A program made the position numbers and the translations under genes. From contig CAMYJJ010000014.1 of NCBI GenBank assembly GCA_947258735.1, positions 1-22,552 on the forward strand: DNA of 22,552 nt, written 5' to 3'. The notes beneath the pieces are model-generated. The model saw only the letters and a list, made by a program, of their open reading frames with translations, searched no databases and had not been told where the DNA came from. Below are positions 15,876-22,552 of this stretch, piece after piece; position 1 is the first letter of the stretch; each line of letters starts with the position of its first letter. Origin of the DNA: Thermodesulfovibrionia bacterium. Its GTDB lineage: Bacteria > Nitrospirota > Thermodesulfovibrionia > UBA6902.

Positions 15876-17030
15876 ATGAAATACAATAATATGAAATCAT
15901 TATCTCTTTACATACTGATCATTATATGCACCATCTTGAGTGATTCTTATTATTCATCTGCCTCACAGGAGCTGTCCAGGAGAGCTATCAATCCTGTTTT
16001 TACTGCTGAACGCAACAACTGGGAACATAAAGGGATTGGAAGCCCCTTTGTGCTTTTCGACGGGCTATATAAAATGTGGTATTCAGCGACAGACAAAAAC
16101 AATAGAAAGAGAATAGGATTGGCTATTTCTTCTGACGGGATCACATGGAAACGATATAGCAGCAATCATTGTTCTACTAATTCAGCAGGCAATGGCTGTG
16201 TGCTTGATGTAGGAGAAGAGGGATCATGGGACGCAGAGCATGTTTACGGAATGAGTGTTATTATTGATCCGGCTGCACCACCTGTATCAGAATATAAGAT
16301 GTGGTACACAGGTACAGGCAATGCTGCTTCGCTGAAAAAAGGCAGATGGAAAACAGGTTACGCATTCTCATCTAATGGTATCACCTGGACAAAATTTAAG
16401 GGTAACATTTGTAAGTCAGAAAGCGGCTCACAGGGTTGTGTTTTAGATACCGGAGCTCCCGGCAGCTGGGATGAAATAGTAGCAGCAGCTCCGACAGTCA
16501 TAATTGACTTAGACGCTTCGCCTTCGGAACGATTTAAAATGTGGTATGAAGGCTGCATGTATTCGGATACACCACCGGAGCATGTCTGCAGAATTGGATA
16601 TGCAACGTCCCCTGATGGCATGAACTGGAAACGGTATGAAGGGAACAGGTGTTCTGAATTTCCTCATGGTGATGGATGCGTATTTGATATTAATATAACC
16701 GGAAAATGGGATGACCTGCGTGTGGTTCACCCGGTTGTTATTAAAACCGGACATAATTATGAAATGTGGTATGCCGGACAATCAAATGTGGATAATAATT
16801 TTCGGATAGGATATGCACTATCTTCTGATGGCATAAGGTGGAAGAGATATAAAGGGAATAATTGTCTTACCCGTCCGTTAGGTGACGGGTGTATAGTAGA
16901 TATCGATACCTCCGGACCAGACAGGAATGTGTCTGATCCCGCGGCAGTCAACATAAACGGAACATTGATGATATGGTATAAAACTGGAACATCTCATTTT
17001 AAATTAGTACAAAGCAACCCTCATAAATAG
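15876..17030 (+). CDS. secreted beta-propeller protein, glycosidase-like repeats
   Basis: 384 residues with an N-terminal signal sequence (hydrophobic at about 8-22). The rest is a repeat series of about 80 residues per unit: a K/E-M-W-Y strand (67, 141, 221, 296), then R-I-G-(L/Y)-A-x-S-(S/P)-(D/N)-G-(I/M)-x-W, then G-N-x-C-x8-C-(V/I)-x-D. Each unit carries one Cys pair: C99/C108, C179/C188, C259/C268, C330/C339. This is the look of five-bladed propellers of the GH43/GH32 superfamily, whose blades carry a similar MWY and SxDGxxW. A glycoside-binding or hydrolysing role outside the cytoplasm is inferred. The catalytic Asp/Glu set could not be assigned with confidence. TATGAT at 15864-15869 lies so close to the ATG that the message may be nearly leaderless. 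Confidence 0.8.
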   Translation: MKYNNMKSLSLYILIIICTILSDSYYSSASQELSRRAINPVFTAERNNWEHKGIGSPFVLFDGLYKMWYSATDKNNRKRIGLAISSDGITWKRYSSNHCSTNSAGNGCVLDVGEEGSWDAEHVYGMSVIIDPAAPPVSEYKMWYTGTGNAASLKKGRWKTGYAFSSNGITWTKFKGNICKSESGSQGCVLDTGAPGSWDEIVAAAPTVIIDLDASPSERFKMWYEGCMYSDTPPEHVCRIGYATSPDGMNWKRYEGNRCSEFPHGDGCVFDINITGKWDDLRVVHPVVIKTGHNYEMWYAGQSNVDNNFRIGYALSSDGIRWKRYKGNNCLTRPLGDGCIVDIDTSGPDRNVSDPAAVNINGTLMIWYKTGTSHFKLVQSNPHK

Positions 17031-17074
17031 GATGTGGCGTAACGAACAGTAGTAATGTAGGCACTGTATACTCT

Positions 17075-17983
17075 ATGACCCATAAGCCCTCATACCTTCT
17101 TATCTCAAAAAAAGATTTAGCAAATAAATCATTGAAGGCTGCTGAAATCCTGAAAAACTGTACCCTCTGTCCCCGAAACTGTTATGTTGACAGGACACAG
17201 GGTAAAATGGGATTTTGCCGAACCGGAGACAGACCTTTTATCTCAAGCTGGAATGCCCATTTCGGTGAAGAGGCCCCTCTTGTCGGGACCCATGGTTCAG
17301 GCACTATCTTCTTTACGCACTGCAACCTGGGTTGTCTGTTCTGCCAGAACTGGACCATTAGTCATGGTGATGAAGGAGAGGAAATGTCTCATGAGTCGCT
17401 GGCCAATATCATGCTCACTTTGCAGAACTACGGCTGTCATAATATCAATTTTGTCACTCCCACCCACCAGGTCCCGATGATACTGAGATCCCTAGATATC
17501 GCGATGGATAAGGGACTTAACATCCCTCTGGTATATAACTGCGGAGGGTACGAATCTCTGGAAACGCTCAGGCTGCTTGATGGTATTATTGATATCTATA
17601 TGCCTGATTTCAAGTATGCTGACCCTGATGTTGCAAAGGAATATTCAAAGGCCAAAGACTACCCTGATATTGCAAAGGCAGCCATCAAAGAAATGTACAG
17701 GCAGGTTGGCGGTCTGGTTATTGATGAAAAAGGGGTAGCTCTAAAGGGTATACTCGTCAGGCATCTTGTTCTTCCTCAAGGACTGGCAGGCACTGAAGAA
17801 ATCGCAAAGTTCCTGGTTGAAGAAATTTCACCTGATACATATACGAACATCATGGCCCAGTATTATCCCTGTTATAAGGCACATGAGCATCCTCCCCTTG
17901 ACCGGAGGCTGACGGGCAAAGAATTTAAAAAAGCTGTAGCGGCAGTAAGAGAAGTCGGATTAATAAGACTTGATAGAGGTTAA
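17075..17983 (+). CDS. radical SAM protein, PflX/PflA-like
   Basis: 302 residues, the size of the PflX-like (COG1313) group related to pyruvate formate-lyase activating enzymes. The radical SAM cluster motif is C83-x3-C87-x2-C90 (CNLGCLFCQN). An additional N-terminal set C29, C32, C36, C48 (CTLCPRNC...GFC) is typical of this group and probably binds a second metal or Fe-S centre. YNCGGYES and MPDFKY follow in the barrel. The substrate is unknown; glycyl-radical activation is one possibility, but no glycyl radical enzyme is in the window. Start ATG 17075 has only a weak ribosome site. It is followed by a 253-base gap and two aldolase-like genes on the same strand. Confidence 0.88.
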   Translation: MTHKPSYLLISKKDLANKSLKAAEILKNCTLCPRNCYVDRTQGKMGFCRTGDRPFISSWNAHFGEEAPLVGTHGSGTIFFTHCNLGCLFCQNWTISHGDEGEEMSHESLANIMLTLQNYGCHNINFVTPTHQVPMILRSLDIAMDKGLNIPLVYNCGGYESLETLRLLDGIIDIYMPDFKYADPDVAKEYSKAKDYPDIAKAAIKEMYRQVGGLVIDEKGVALKGILVRHLVLPQGLAGTEEIAKFLVEEISPDTYTNIMAQYYPCYKAHEHPPLDRRLTGKEFKKAVAAVREVGLIRLDRG

Positions 17984-18007
17984 ACCTCCTTTGGAGGTTC
18001 AACCTCT
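17976..18007. repeat. two 13-base palindromes in tandem
   Basis: GAGGTT-A-AACCTC (17976-17988) and GAGGTT-C-AACCTC (17995-18007) are the same palindrome 19 bases apart. The first contains the stop codon of the radical SAM gene. Between them AACCTCC-TTT-GGAGGTT (17983-17999) forms an alternative hairpin. There is no T-run, so a simple terminator is unlikely. Confidence 0.75.
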
Positions 18008-18145
18008 GCACACAATCCAATAATGCATTTGCACCCATTTTTGCTGTATTCTATACATTTGTAGCAATTCAGTACTGAAGTATATTAGTGAATTACTCTG
18101 CAAAAGAGCCCGCAGGGCATTCATTGTTTTAAAGATTATTTGGCA

Positions 18146-18190
18146 GTCATTCCCGCAAGCGGAGCGCGTCGGGAATCAGGCCGGAATGAC
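18146..18190. repeat. REP-like hairpin (GTCATTCC...GGAATGAC)
   Basis: GTCATTCC (18146-18153) is perfectly inverted at 18183-18190 (GGAATGAC), with an inner TCCCG/CGGGA stem (18151-18155 / 18170-18174). Its GC content is above its surroundings. Hairpins of this GTCATTCCCG...CGGGAATGAC form are dispersed in many bacterial genomes as REP or mini-transposon-like repeats. Only one copy is visible here. The wider gap 17984-18236 also holds the 12-base palindrome TTCAGTACTGAA (18068-18079). Confidence 0.65.
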
Positions 18191-18236
18191 AGAAATTGCG
18201 AACTGTTGGAGAGACCATAGAGTACAATAACTACCA

Positions 18237-18857
18237 ATGAATTTAGAAGTCCCGGTTATAGGTATCTTAAGAGGCATAAGCCCTGATTTTTTTCGGGGTG
18301 TAATGGAGACCTCTTTTGCGTCAGGTCTTCAGGCAATCGAGATCACGATGAATACGGATGGAGCAGTCAACATTGTATCGTCAAACATAACATCGGTACC
18401 TTCAGGAAAACTTTTGGGCATGGGGACCATACGAAACCTTGATGAAGCTAAAATGGCAGTTGATGCAGGTGCAATGTTTCTGGTGACCCCCAACACTGAT
18501 ACGGACGTAATCGAATATGCATCATCACACTCTGTACCGGTCATTTCCGGGGCCCTTACCCCGACCGAGGTGTATTCCGCTTGGTCTGCAGGTGCGGACA
18601 TGATAAAGGTATTTCCCTGCATGCCTTTTGGTCCTGATTACATTAAAGAACTGAGAGGCCCTTTTGAACAGGTCCCGCTTGTCGCTGTTGACGGTGTAGA
18701 TCTGGACAACGTACGTGATTACTTTGCTGCAGGAGCCAGTGCTGTAGGAGCAGGTACATCTTTATTTGGCCAAGATGCACTAAGCAGTCATGATCTGGAT
18801 GGAATTTCACGCCATGTGAAAAATTTCATCCGTCTTTGCCCAGATTATAATAAATAA
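18237..18857 (+). CDS. KDPG/KHG-type aldolase
   Basis: 206 residues, class I aldolase of the Eda family: cleaves 2-keto-3-deoxy-6-phosphogluconate or 4-hydroxy-2-oxoglutarate to pyruvate and an aldehyde. The Schiff-base lysine is K124 (ADMIKVFPC) and the catalytic Glu is E35 (AIEITMNT). GMGTI and LVTPN follow the fold. The usual PGA-x-TPTE segment reads SGALTPTE, a Pro-to-Ser change. No clear Shine-Dalgarno precedes ATG 18237. No Entner-Doudoroff dehydratase is nearby, and it is paired with a DRE-TIM aldolase 48 bases downstream, so a role in a different sugar-acid or oxo-acid route is possible. Confidence 0.88.
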   Translation: MNLEVPVIGILRGISPDFFRGVMETSFASGLQAIEITMNTDGAVNIVSSNITSVPSGKLLGMGTIRNLDEAKMAVDAGAMFLVTPNTDTDVIEYASSHSVPVISGALTPTEVYSAWSAGADMIKVFPCMPFGPDYIKELRGPFEQVPLVAVDGVDLDNVRDYFAAGASAVGAGTSLFGQDALSSHDLDGISRHVKNFIRLCPDYNK

Positions 18858-18905
18858 TCTATAATACACTCCATATTAATTAACTAAATTTTTAAGGAGA
18901 TAAAA

Positions 18906-19847
18906 ATGTACAGACCGGAAATTAAAGTAATAGACTGCTCTGTCAGGGACGGCGGCTTAATGAATAAATGGCAGTTTGACGATGCTTTTGTCTGTAAAGT
19001 CTATAACGCATTGACAGATGCAGGGGTTGATTATATGGAAATCGGCTACCTGAGTTCTGAGTCAGCCTTCTCAAGGGATGAGGTAGGTCCCTGGAAATTC
19101 TGTGCAGAAGATGACATAAAGCGCATCACCGCTGACAGAGAGAAAAAAATTAAACTCTCTGCAATGGCTGACATAGGCAGGATTGACTATGATGACATCC
19201 CTCAGAAAGCCGACAGTTCACTGGACATGATCAGGGTGGCCTGTTATGCCCATCAGGTCGATGCTGGTATTGATCTGGCGCACCACTGTATTGAAAAGGG
19301 GTATGAGACAACCATTAATGTTATGGCCGTGTCCACCGTCGGCCTTCGGGAACTCGATGAAGCACTGGATGACCTGTCCAAGAGTAAGGTGCCCGTCATT
19401 TATCTCGTAGACAGTTTCGGCTCATTTTATTCGGAAGATATAGAGACTCATTCAAAAAAGTACATGGAACGCCTGCCCGGCAAGGAAATAGGAATCCACT
19501 GTCATAACAATCAGCAGCTTGCTTTTGCCAATACCATATCAGCAATTATTTCCGGCATTAATTATCTTGACGGAAGTTTATATGGAATTGGACGCGGTGC
19601 AGGCAACTGTCCGCTGGAACTTCTGATATCATTTCTGAAGAACCCGAAGTTTAAAGTGCGCCCTCTTATTGATGCAATAGAAGCTGAGATACTGCCATGG
19701 GCAGAAAAAATCGACTGGGGGTACTACATTCCCTACATGGTTACAGGCACCATGAACCAGCATCCCCGCACAGCCATGGCGCACATGGATTCTGAGGAAA
19801 AAAATAAAGTGGTACAGTTTTATGATCAGATAACAAGTGCTTCATAA
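18906..19847 (+). CDS. DRE-TIM metallolyase, HMGL/DmpG-like aldolase
   Basis: 313 residues, a TIM barrel of the HMG-CoA lyase / 4-hydroxy-2-oxovalerate aldolase superfamily. The N-terminal catalytic motif is DCSVRDGG (R14, D15). The divalent-metal ligands are H198 and H200 in GIHCHNN, followed by GIGRGAGNCP. It lacks the C-terminal communication domain of DmpG and any leucine regulatory domain, so it is the short, uncharacterised 'aldolase catalytic domain' type. A strong AAGGAGA (18894-18900) precedes ATG 18906. It probably acts on an oxo-acid or acyl-CoA. The pair with the upstream KDPG-like aldolase suggests consecutive steps, but the pathway is not identifiable. Confidence 0.87.
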   Translation: MYRPEIKVIDCSVRDGGLMNKWQFDDAFVCKVYNALTDAGVDYMEIGYLSSESAFSRDEVGPWKFCAEDDIKRITADREKKIKLSAMADIGRIDYDDIPQKADSSLDMIRVACYAHQVDAGIDLAHHCIEKGYETTINVMAVSTVGLRELDEALDDLSKSKVPVIYLVDSFGSFYSEDIETHSKKYMERLPGKEIGIHCHNNQQLAFANTISAIISGINYLDGSLYGIGRGAGNCPLELLISFLKNPKFKVRPLIDAIEAEILPWAEKIDWGYYIPYMVTGTMNQHPRTAMAHMDSEEKNKVVQFYDQITSAS

Positions 19848-19892
19848 ATGAGCTAAAGCCGTATCCGGGTTGTATTGATTGCCCAAGATAAA

Positions 19893-20594
19893 CTAGAACC
19901 CGATCTTTTCTCCGTCAACTATTTCCTGAAGAATTTTTCTGTTTAATATCTTTATATTACGTCTATTAACCTCAAGTATTTTATTCTCACTTAATTTCTT
20001 TAATATTCGGGACAGCGTCTCAGGTGTGGTTCCCAGCAGGCTGGCAAGCTGCCCTTTTGATATATCTATTTCCACGGAATCACTGCAGCCTGTTCTCTCG
20101 CATAGATAGAGCAGATACGCTCCTAACCGTCCCGGGACTTCCTTAAGGGAGAGGTTCTCGATCATCTTTGTAAAATGCTGAAGCCGCATGGACAGGTTTG
20201 CCATAATGTTCATGACAACAGATGGCTCCTGTTTTATTAATTTCAGAAATTCATTTCTCGGAAAAAAGAATGCCTTTGTTTTCTCTATTGCATCGGCATA
20301 AGCCGGATAGGGACTTCCGGCAAAGGCTGAGACTGCTCCCAGGAGCTCTTTCGTCCCCGCTATATGGAGAATCTGCTCTTTTCCCTCAATAGAGAGTTTA
20401 TATACCTTCACCCTTCCTTGCAATATAATGTAAAAGCCTGCAGACTCATCCCCTTCGGTGAAAATATTATCTCCACTGGCAAAGCTCTTTTCCACAAGAA
20501 TGCCCTTGAGCAACTTCAGGGCCTGTTCAGGAAGGTTCTGAAAAAGAGGCATTTTGGACATTAAAAGTAATTTGTCATTTTTTATAGTAGTCAT
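19893..20594 (-). CDS. Crp/Fnr-family regulator, probably controlling hcp (HcpR-like)
   Basis: 233 residues. The N-terminal cyclic-nucleotide-like sensor domain (about 15-130) includes FTEGDESAGFYIILQGRVKVYK. The C-terminal winged helix (about 150-220) has recognition helix TTPETLSRILKKL with E192, S195 and R196, the FNR-type E-x2-S-R that reads TTGA half-sites. There is no N-terminal Cys cluster (only C165 and C170), so it is not an oxygen-sensing Fe-S FNR; HcpR/DNR proteins that sense nitric oxide fit better. It is divergent from hcp with a TTGAC-N4-GTCAA palindrome between them. The start is uncertain: M1 (20594) has no Shine-Dalgarno and coincides with the predicted transcription start; M12 (20561) is an alternative. 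Confidence 0.9.
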   Translation of the reverse strand: MTTIKNDKLLLMSKMPLFQNLPEQALKLLKGILVEKSFASGDNIFTEGDESAGFYIILQGRVKVYKLSIEGKEQILHIAGTKELLGAVSAFAGSPYPAYADAIEKTKAFFFPRNEFLKLIKQEPSVVMNIMANLSMRLQHFTKMIENLSLKEVPGRLGAYLLYLCERTGCSDSVEIDISKGQLASLLGTTPETLSRILKKLSENKILEVNRRNIKILNRKILQEIVDGEKIGF

Positions 20595-20601
20595 AACGGT
20601 T

Positions 20602-20631
20602 TTAATACCATTAATATCATATTTCTGTCAA
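20602..20631 (-). promoter_or_regulatory. candidate promoter of the Crp/Fnr gene
   Basis: On the minus strand a perfect TTGACA (20631-20626) precedes TATTAA (20607-20602) by 18 bases. Transcription would start at about 20595, directly at the ATG, implying a leaderless message. The 16-base palindrome 20629-20644 overlaps the -35 box. Confidence 0.45.
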
Positions 20632-20644
20632 AAGAGCTCTTTTG
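20629..20644. promoter_or_regulatory. 16-base perfect palindrome, possible operator
   Basis: CAAAAGAGCTCTTTTG is its own inverse complement. It overlaps the -35 element of the candidate Crp/Fnr promoter and is 6 bases from the FNR-type site. It could be an operator, or a hairpin in a longer transcript. Confidence 0.5.
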
Positions 20645-20650
20645 CTGTTT

Positions 20651-20693
20651 CTTGACATAGGTCAAGGACACGGTCTCAGGTCTTGATTAAGAT
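20651..20693 (+). promoter_or_regulatory. FNR-type binding site and -10 box of hcp
   Basis: CTTGAC-ATAG-GTCAAG (20651-20666) is a two-sided palindrome matching the FNR/DNR half-site TTGAC. TAAGAT (20688-20693, 4/6) would set transcription start near 20700, so the site is centred at -41.5, exactly the class II activator position. The site is also positioned to control the divergent regulator gene. Confidence 0.7.
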
Positions 20694-20754
20694 AGTAATT
20701 GATGATAAAAGGATTATACGAACGTAATCTAATAAAAGCCAAAGGAGGCTAATC

Positions 20755-22379
20755 ATGTTTTGTAATCAATGTGAACAGGTAGCAAAAGGGGAAAGTTGTT
20801 CAACAATCGGTACTTGCGGTAAGAAACCGGATGTTGCGGCGTTACAGGACCTTCTGGTCTATACACTGAAGGGACTGTCCCTGGTTGCTTCAGAAGCCAG
20901 AAAGGTGAATGTAATTGATAAGGGGGTTGATGAATTTTCATTAAGTGCCCTTTTTTCGACACTCACAAATGTGGACTTTGACCCTGAAAGATTTGTGACG
21001 CTTATAAAAGACTGCGTAACAATGAGGGAAGATCTCAAGAGCAAGCTAAAAAAGGCTGGCGGCAATGCTGATGTTGCAGATGCACCGGCTGCCTTTACTC
21101 CTGAGGACACAATTGACGGATTGATCAAACAGGGTGAGGAACTGTCAAACTACCCTGAAGAGGTAAATGAAGATATAAAGTCTCTGAAGCTGACAACCCT
21201 TTACGGTCTCAAAGGAATTGCGGCATATGCGTATCATGCCCGGATTATGGGATATGAAGATGCTGCTATTTACGACTATACGCATGAAGCACTGAGTGCC
21301 ATGCTCAGTACGAATCTGTCTCTCGAAGACTGGATTGCACTGACCCTCAAGTGCGGTGAGATCAATCTCAAGGCCATGGAAATCCTTGATGCCGCTCATA
21401 CGGAAACATATGGACACCCTGTTCCGACTGAGGTCTCTCTCGGAGCAAAAAAGGGGAAGGCGTTGCTCGTTTCCGGTCATGACCTCTATGACCTGGAAAA
21501 GATACTGAAGCAGACAGAAGGCAAAGGTATTAATGTATATACGCATGGTGAAATGCTCCCGACTCACGGCTATCCGAAATTAAAGGAATATCCGCATTTC
21601 TATGGTCATTACGGAACAGCCTGGCAGAACCAGGCTAAAGAGTTTGCAGCGTTCCCCGGCTCAATCGTTATGACAACGAATTGTATCCAGAAACCCCACG
21701 ACTCGTATAAAGATAATATCTTTACGTGCGGACTCGTTGGCTGGCCCGGAATAACACATATCCAGGACCAGGATTACGGACCCGCAATCAAGAGGGCACT
21801 CGAGCTTCCGGGTTTCACGGAAGATAAACCAGGCAAAACCATCATGACAGGTTTTGGCAGAAACGCTGTCATGGGAGTAGCTGACAAGGTTATTGAGGGT
21901 GTCAAAAGCGGTGCGATCAAGCACTTCTTCCTCGTAGCAGGATGTGACGGAGCAAAACCGGGCAGAAACTATTACACCGAATTTGTTGAGAAAGTTCCAC
22001 AGGACAGTGTTGTCCTCACACTTGCCTGCGGTAAGTTCAGGTTTTTTGATAAAGACCTTGGTGACATAGGCGGCATTCCCCGCCTCCTGGACATCGGCCA
22101 GTGTAATGACGCATATTCTGCTGTTCAGATAGCGGTAGCGCTTTCAAAGGCGTTTGGCGTAGGAGTGAATGAGCTGCCTCTTTCCATGGTGCTCTCATGG
22201 TACGAACAGAAAGCAGTAGCAATTCTTCTTTCCCTGCTGCACCTGGGCATTAAAGACATACGGCTTGGCCAACATTGCCTTCGTTTCTAACTCCCAATGT
22301 GCTGAATTTCCTTGTTGAGAAATACGACATCAAACCGATCACCACACCTGATCAGGACCTTGCGGCAATTCTGAACTAA
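20755..22379 (+). CDS. hcp: hybrid cluster protein (hydroxylamine reductase), frameshifted near the 3' end
   Basis: The product is a cytoplasmic Fe-S protein linked to nitric oxide/hydroxylamine detoxification. The N-terminal [4Fe-4S] ligands are C3, C6, C15, C21 (the Desulfovibrio-like spacing). Hybrid-cluster ligands are all present: H242, E266, C310, C397, C425, C450, E484, K486. The frame that starts at ATG 20755 (Shine-Dalgarno AAAGGAGG, 20741-20748) closes at 22290 after 511 residues, ending in QHCLRF. Adding one base near 22269-22271 (GGCC read as GGCCC) restores the conserved LGPTLP...F end and continues for 36 residues to TAA 22379, giving the usual length of about 541. A one-base deletion or a sequencing error are both possible. 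All metal ligands lie before the break. It is controlled by the divergent Crp/Fnr protein. Confidence 0.93.
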
Positions 22380-22408
22380 GACACTGTTGAAGCCTGATTT
22401 GTAATCAG

Positions 22409-22442
22409 AAAAGGGGGAACATCTGTTCCCCCTTTTTCTTTC
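22409..22442. terminator. Rho-independent terminator after hcp, usable in both directions
   Basis: The stem AAAAGGGGGAAC / GTTCCCCCTTTT (22409-22420 and 22425-22436) with loop ATCT is followed by TCTTTCTTT. On the opposite strand it also ends in TTTTCTGATT, so it can stop transcription from either side. Confidence 0.93.
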
Positions 22443-22443
22443 T

Positions 22444-22552
22444 TTATTTATGAGTTACCCTGATATGAGGTTGATTCATGATCAATGCGTCATCGGTTAA
22501 AGCCCGCTGATCATCCTTCCCAGCACCGGATACGCGTCTCCAGCAATACGCA
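22444..22552 (-). other. possible 3' end of an unidentified minus-strand gene
   Basis: Two minus-strand frames are open from the window edge: one ends at TAA 22497-22499 after RIAGDAYPVLGRMISGL, another at TAA 22444-22446 right beside the terminator. The piece is too short to choose or identify. The bidirectional terminator next to it supports a convergent gene. Confidence 0.25.

Overview
The window reads as a chromosomal segment of an anaerobic or microaerophilic, diderm, non-model bacterium, probably Nitrospirota or a Desulfobacterota relative. That placement is inferred from the run ilvB-ilvN-ilvC-psd-pssA-leuA, a TatD/radical-SAM fusion, a PGH-type IlvD without the third cluster cysteine, and a divergent Crp/Fnr-hcp pair. 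No rRNA, tRNA, CRISPR, phage or insertion sequence was seen.

Layout. 1-1350 (minus): TatD-like hydrolase fused to a radical SAM domain, cut by the window edge. 1585-9992 (plus): a DUF465 peptide, ilvD, ilvB, ilvN, ilvC, psd, pssA, leuA, covering the shared valine/isoleucine pathway, the first leucine step and phosphatidylethanolamine synthesis. 10101-10804: a small DUF4190-like membrane protein and, on the minus strand, a PilZ protein, followed by about 570 bases without a recognisable gene. 11372-13262: leuC and leuD. The isopropylmalate dehydrogenase leuB is not in the window. 13317-15646 (minus): a sigma-54 dependent PAS/AAA+ regulator and, downstream of it, a strong sigma-54 promoter in front of a tiny membrane peptide and a secreted hypothetical protein. 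15876-17030: a secreted beta-propeller of glycosidase-like repeats. 17075-19847: a PflX-like radical SAM protein, a KDPG-aldolase-like protein and a DRE-TIM aldolase. 19893-22379: a Crp/Fnr regulator divergent from hcp (hybrid cluster protein), with an FNR-type palindrome between them. hcp carries a frameshift near its 3' end and is followed by a clear terminator.

The most unusual structure lies in the gaps of the ilv-psd-pssA and leu genes. Five gaps each hold an inverted pair of arms built from degenerate 7-base repeats, and a sixth half-element follows leuD. The heptad word differs from gap to gap (AGTAGTC, GTTATTG, GTAACAG, AAGTAAG, GTTAATA) but the architecture is the same: 3-5 heptads, a spacer, then 3-5 inverted heptads. 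They abut start codons, and two of the genes behind them (psd, pssA) have no visible Shine-Dalgarno sequence.

A second self-contained system is the sigma-54 module at 13317-15646: activator, candidate upstream inverted repeat, GG-N10-GC promoter, tiny membrane peptide and secreted protein, all in one direction.
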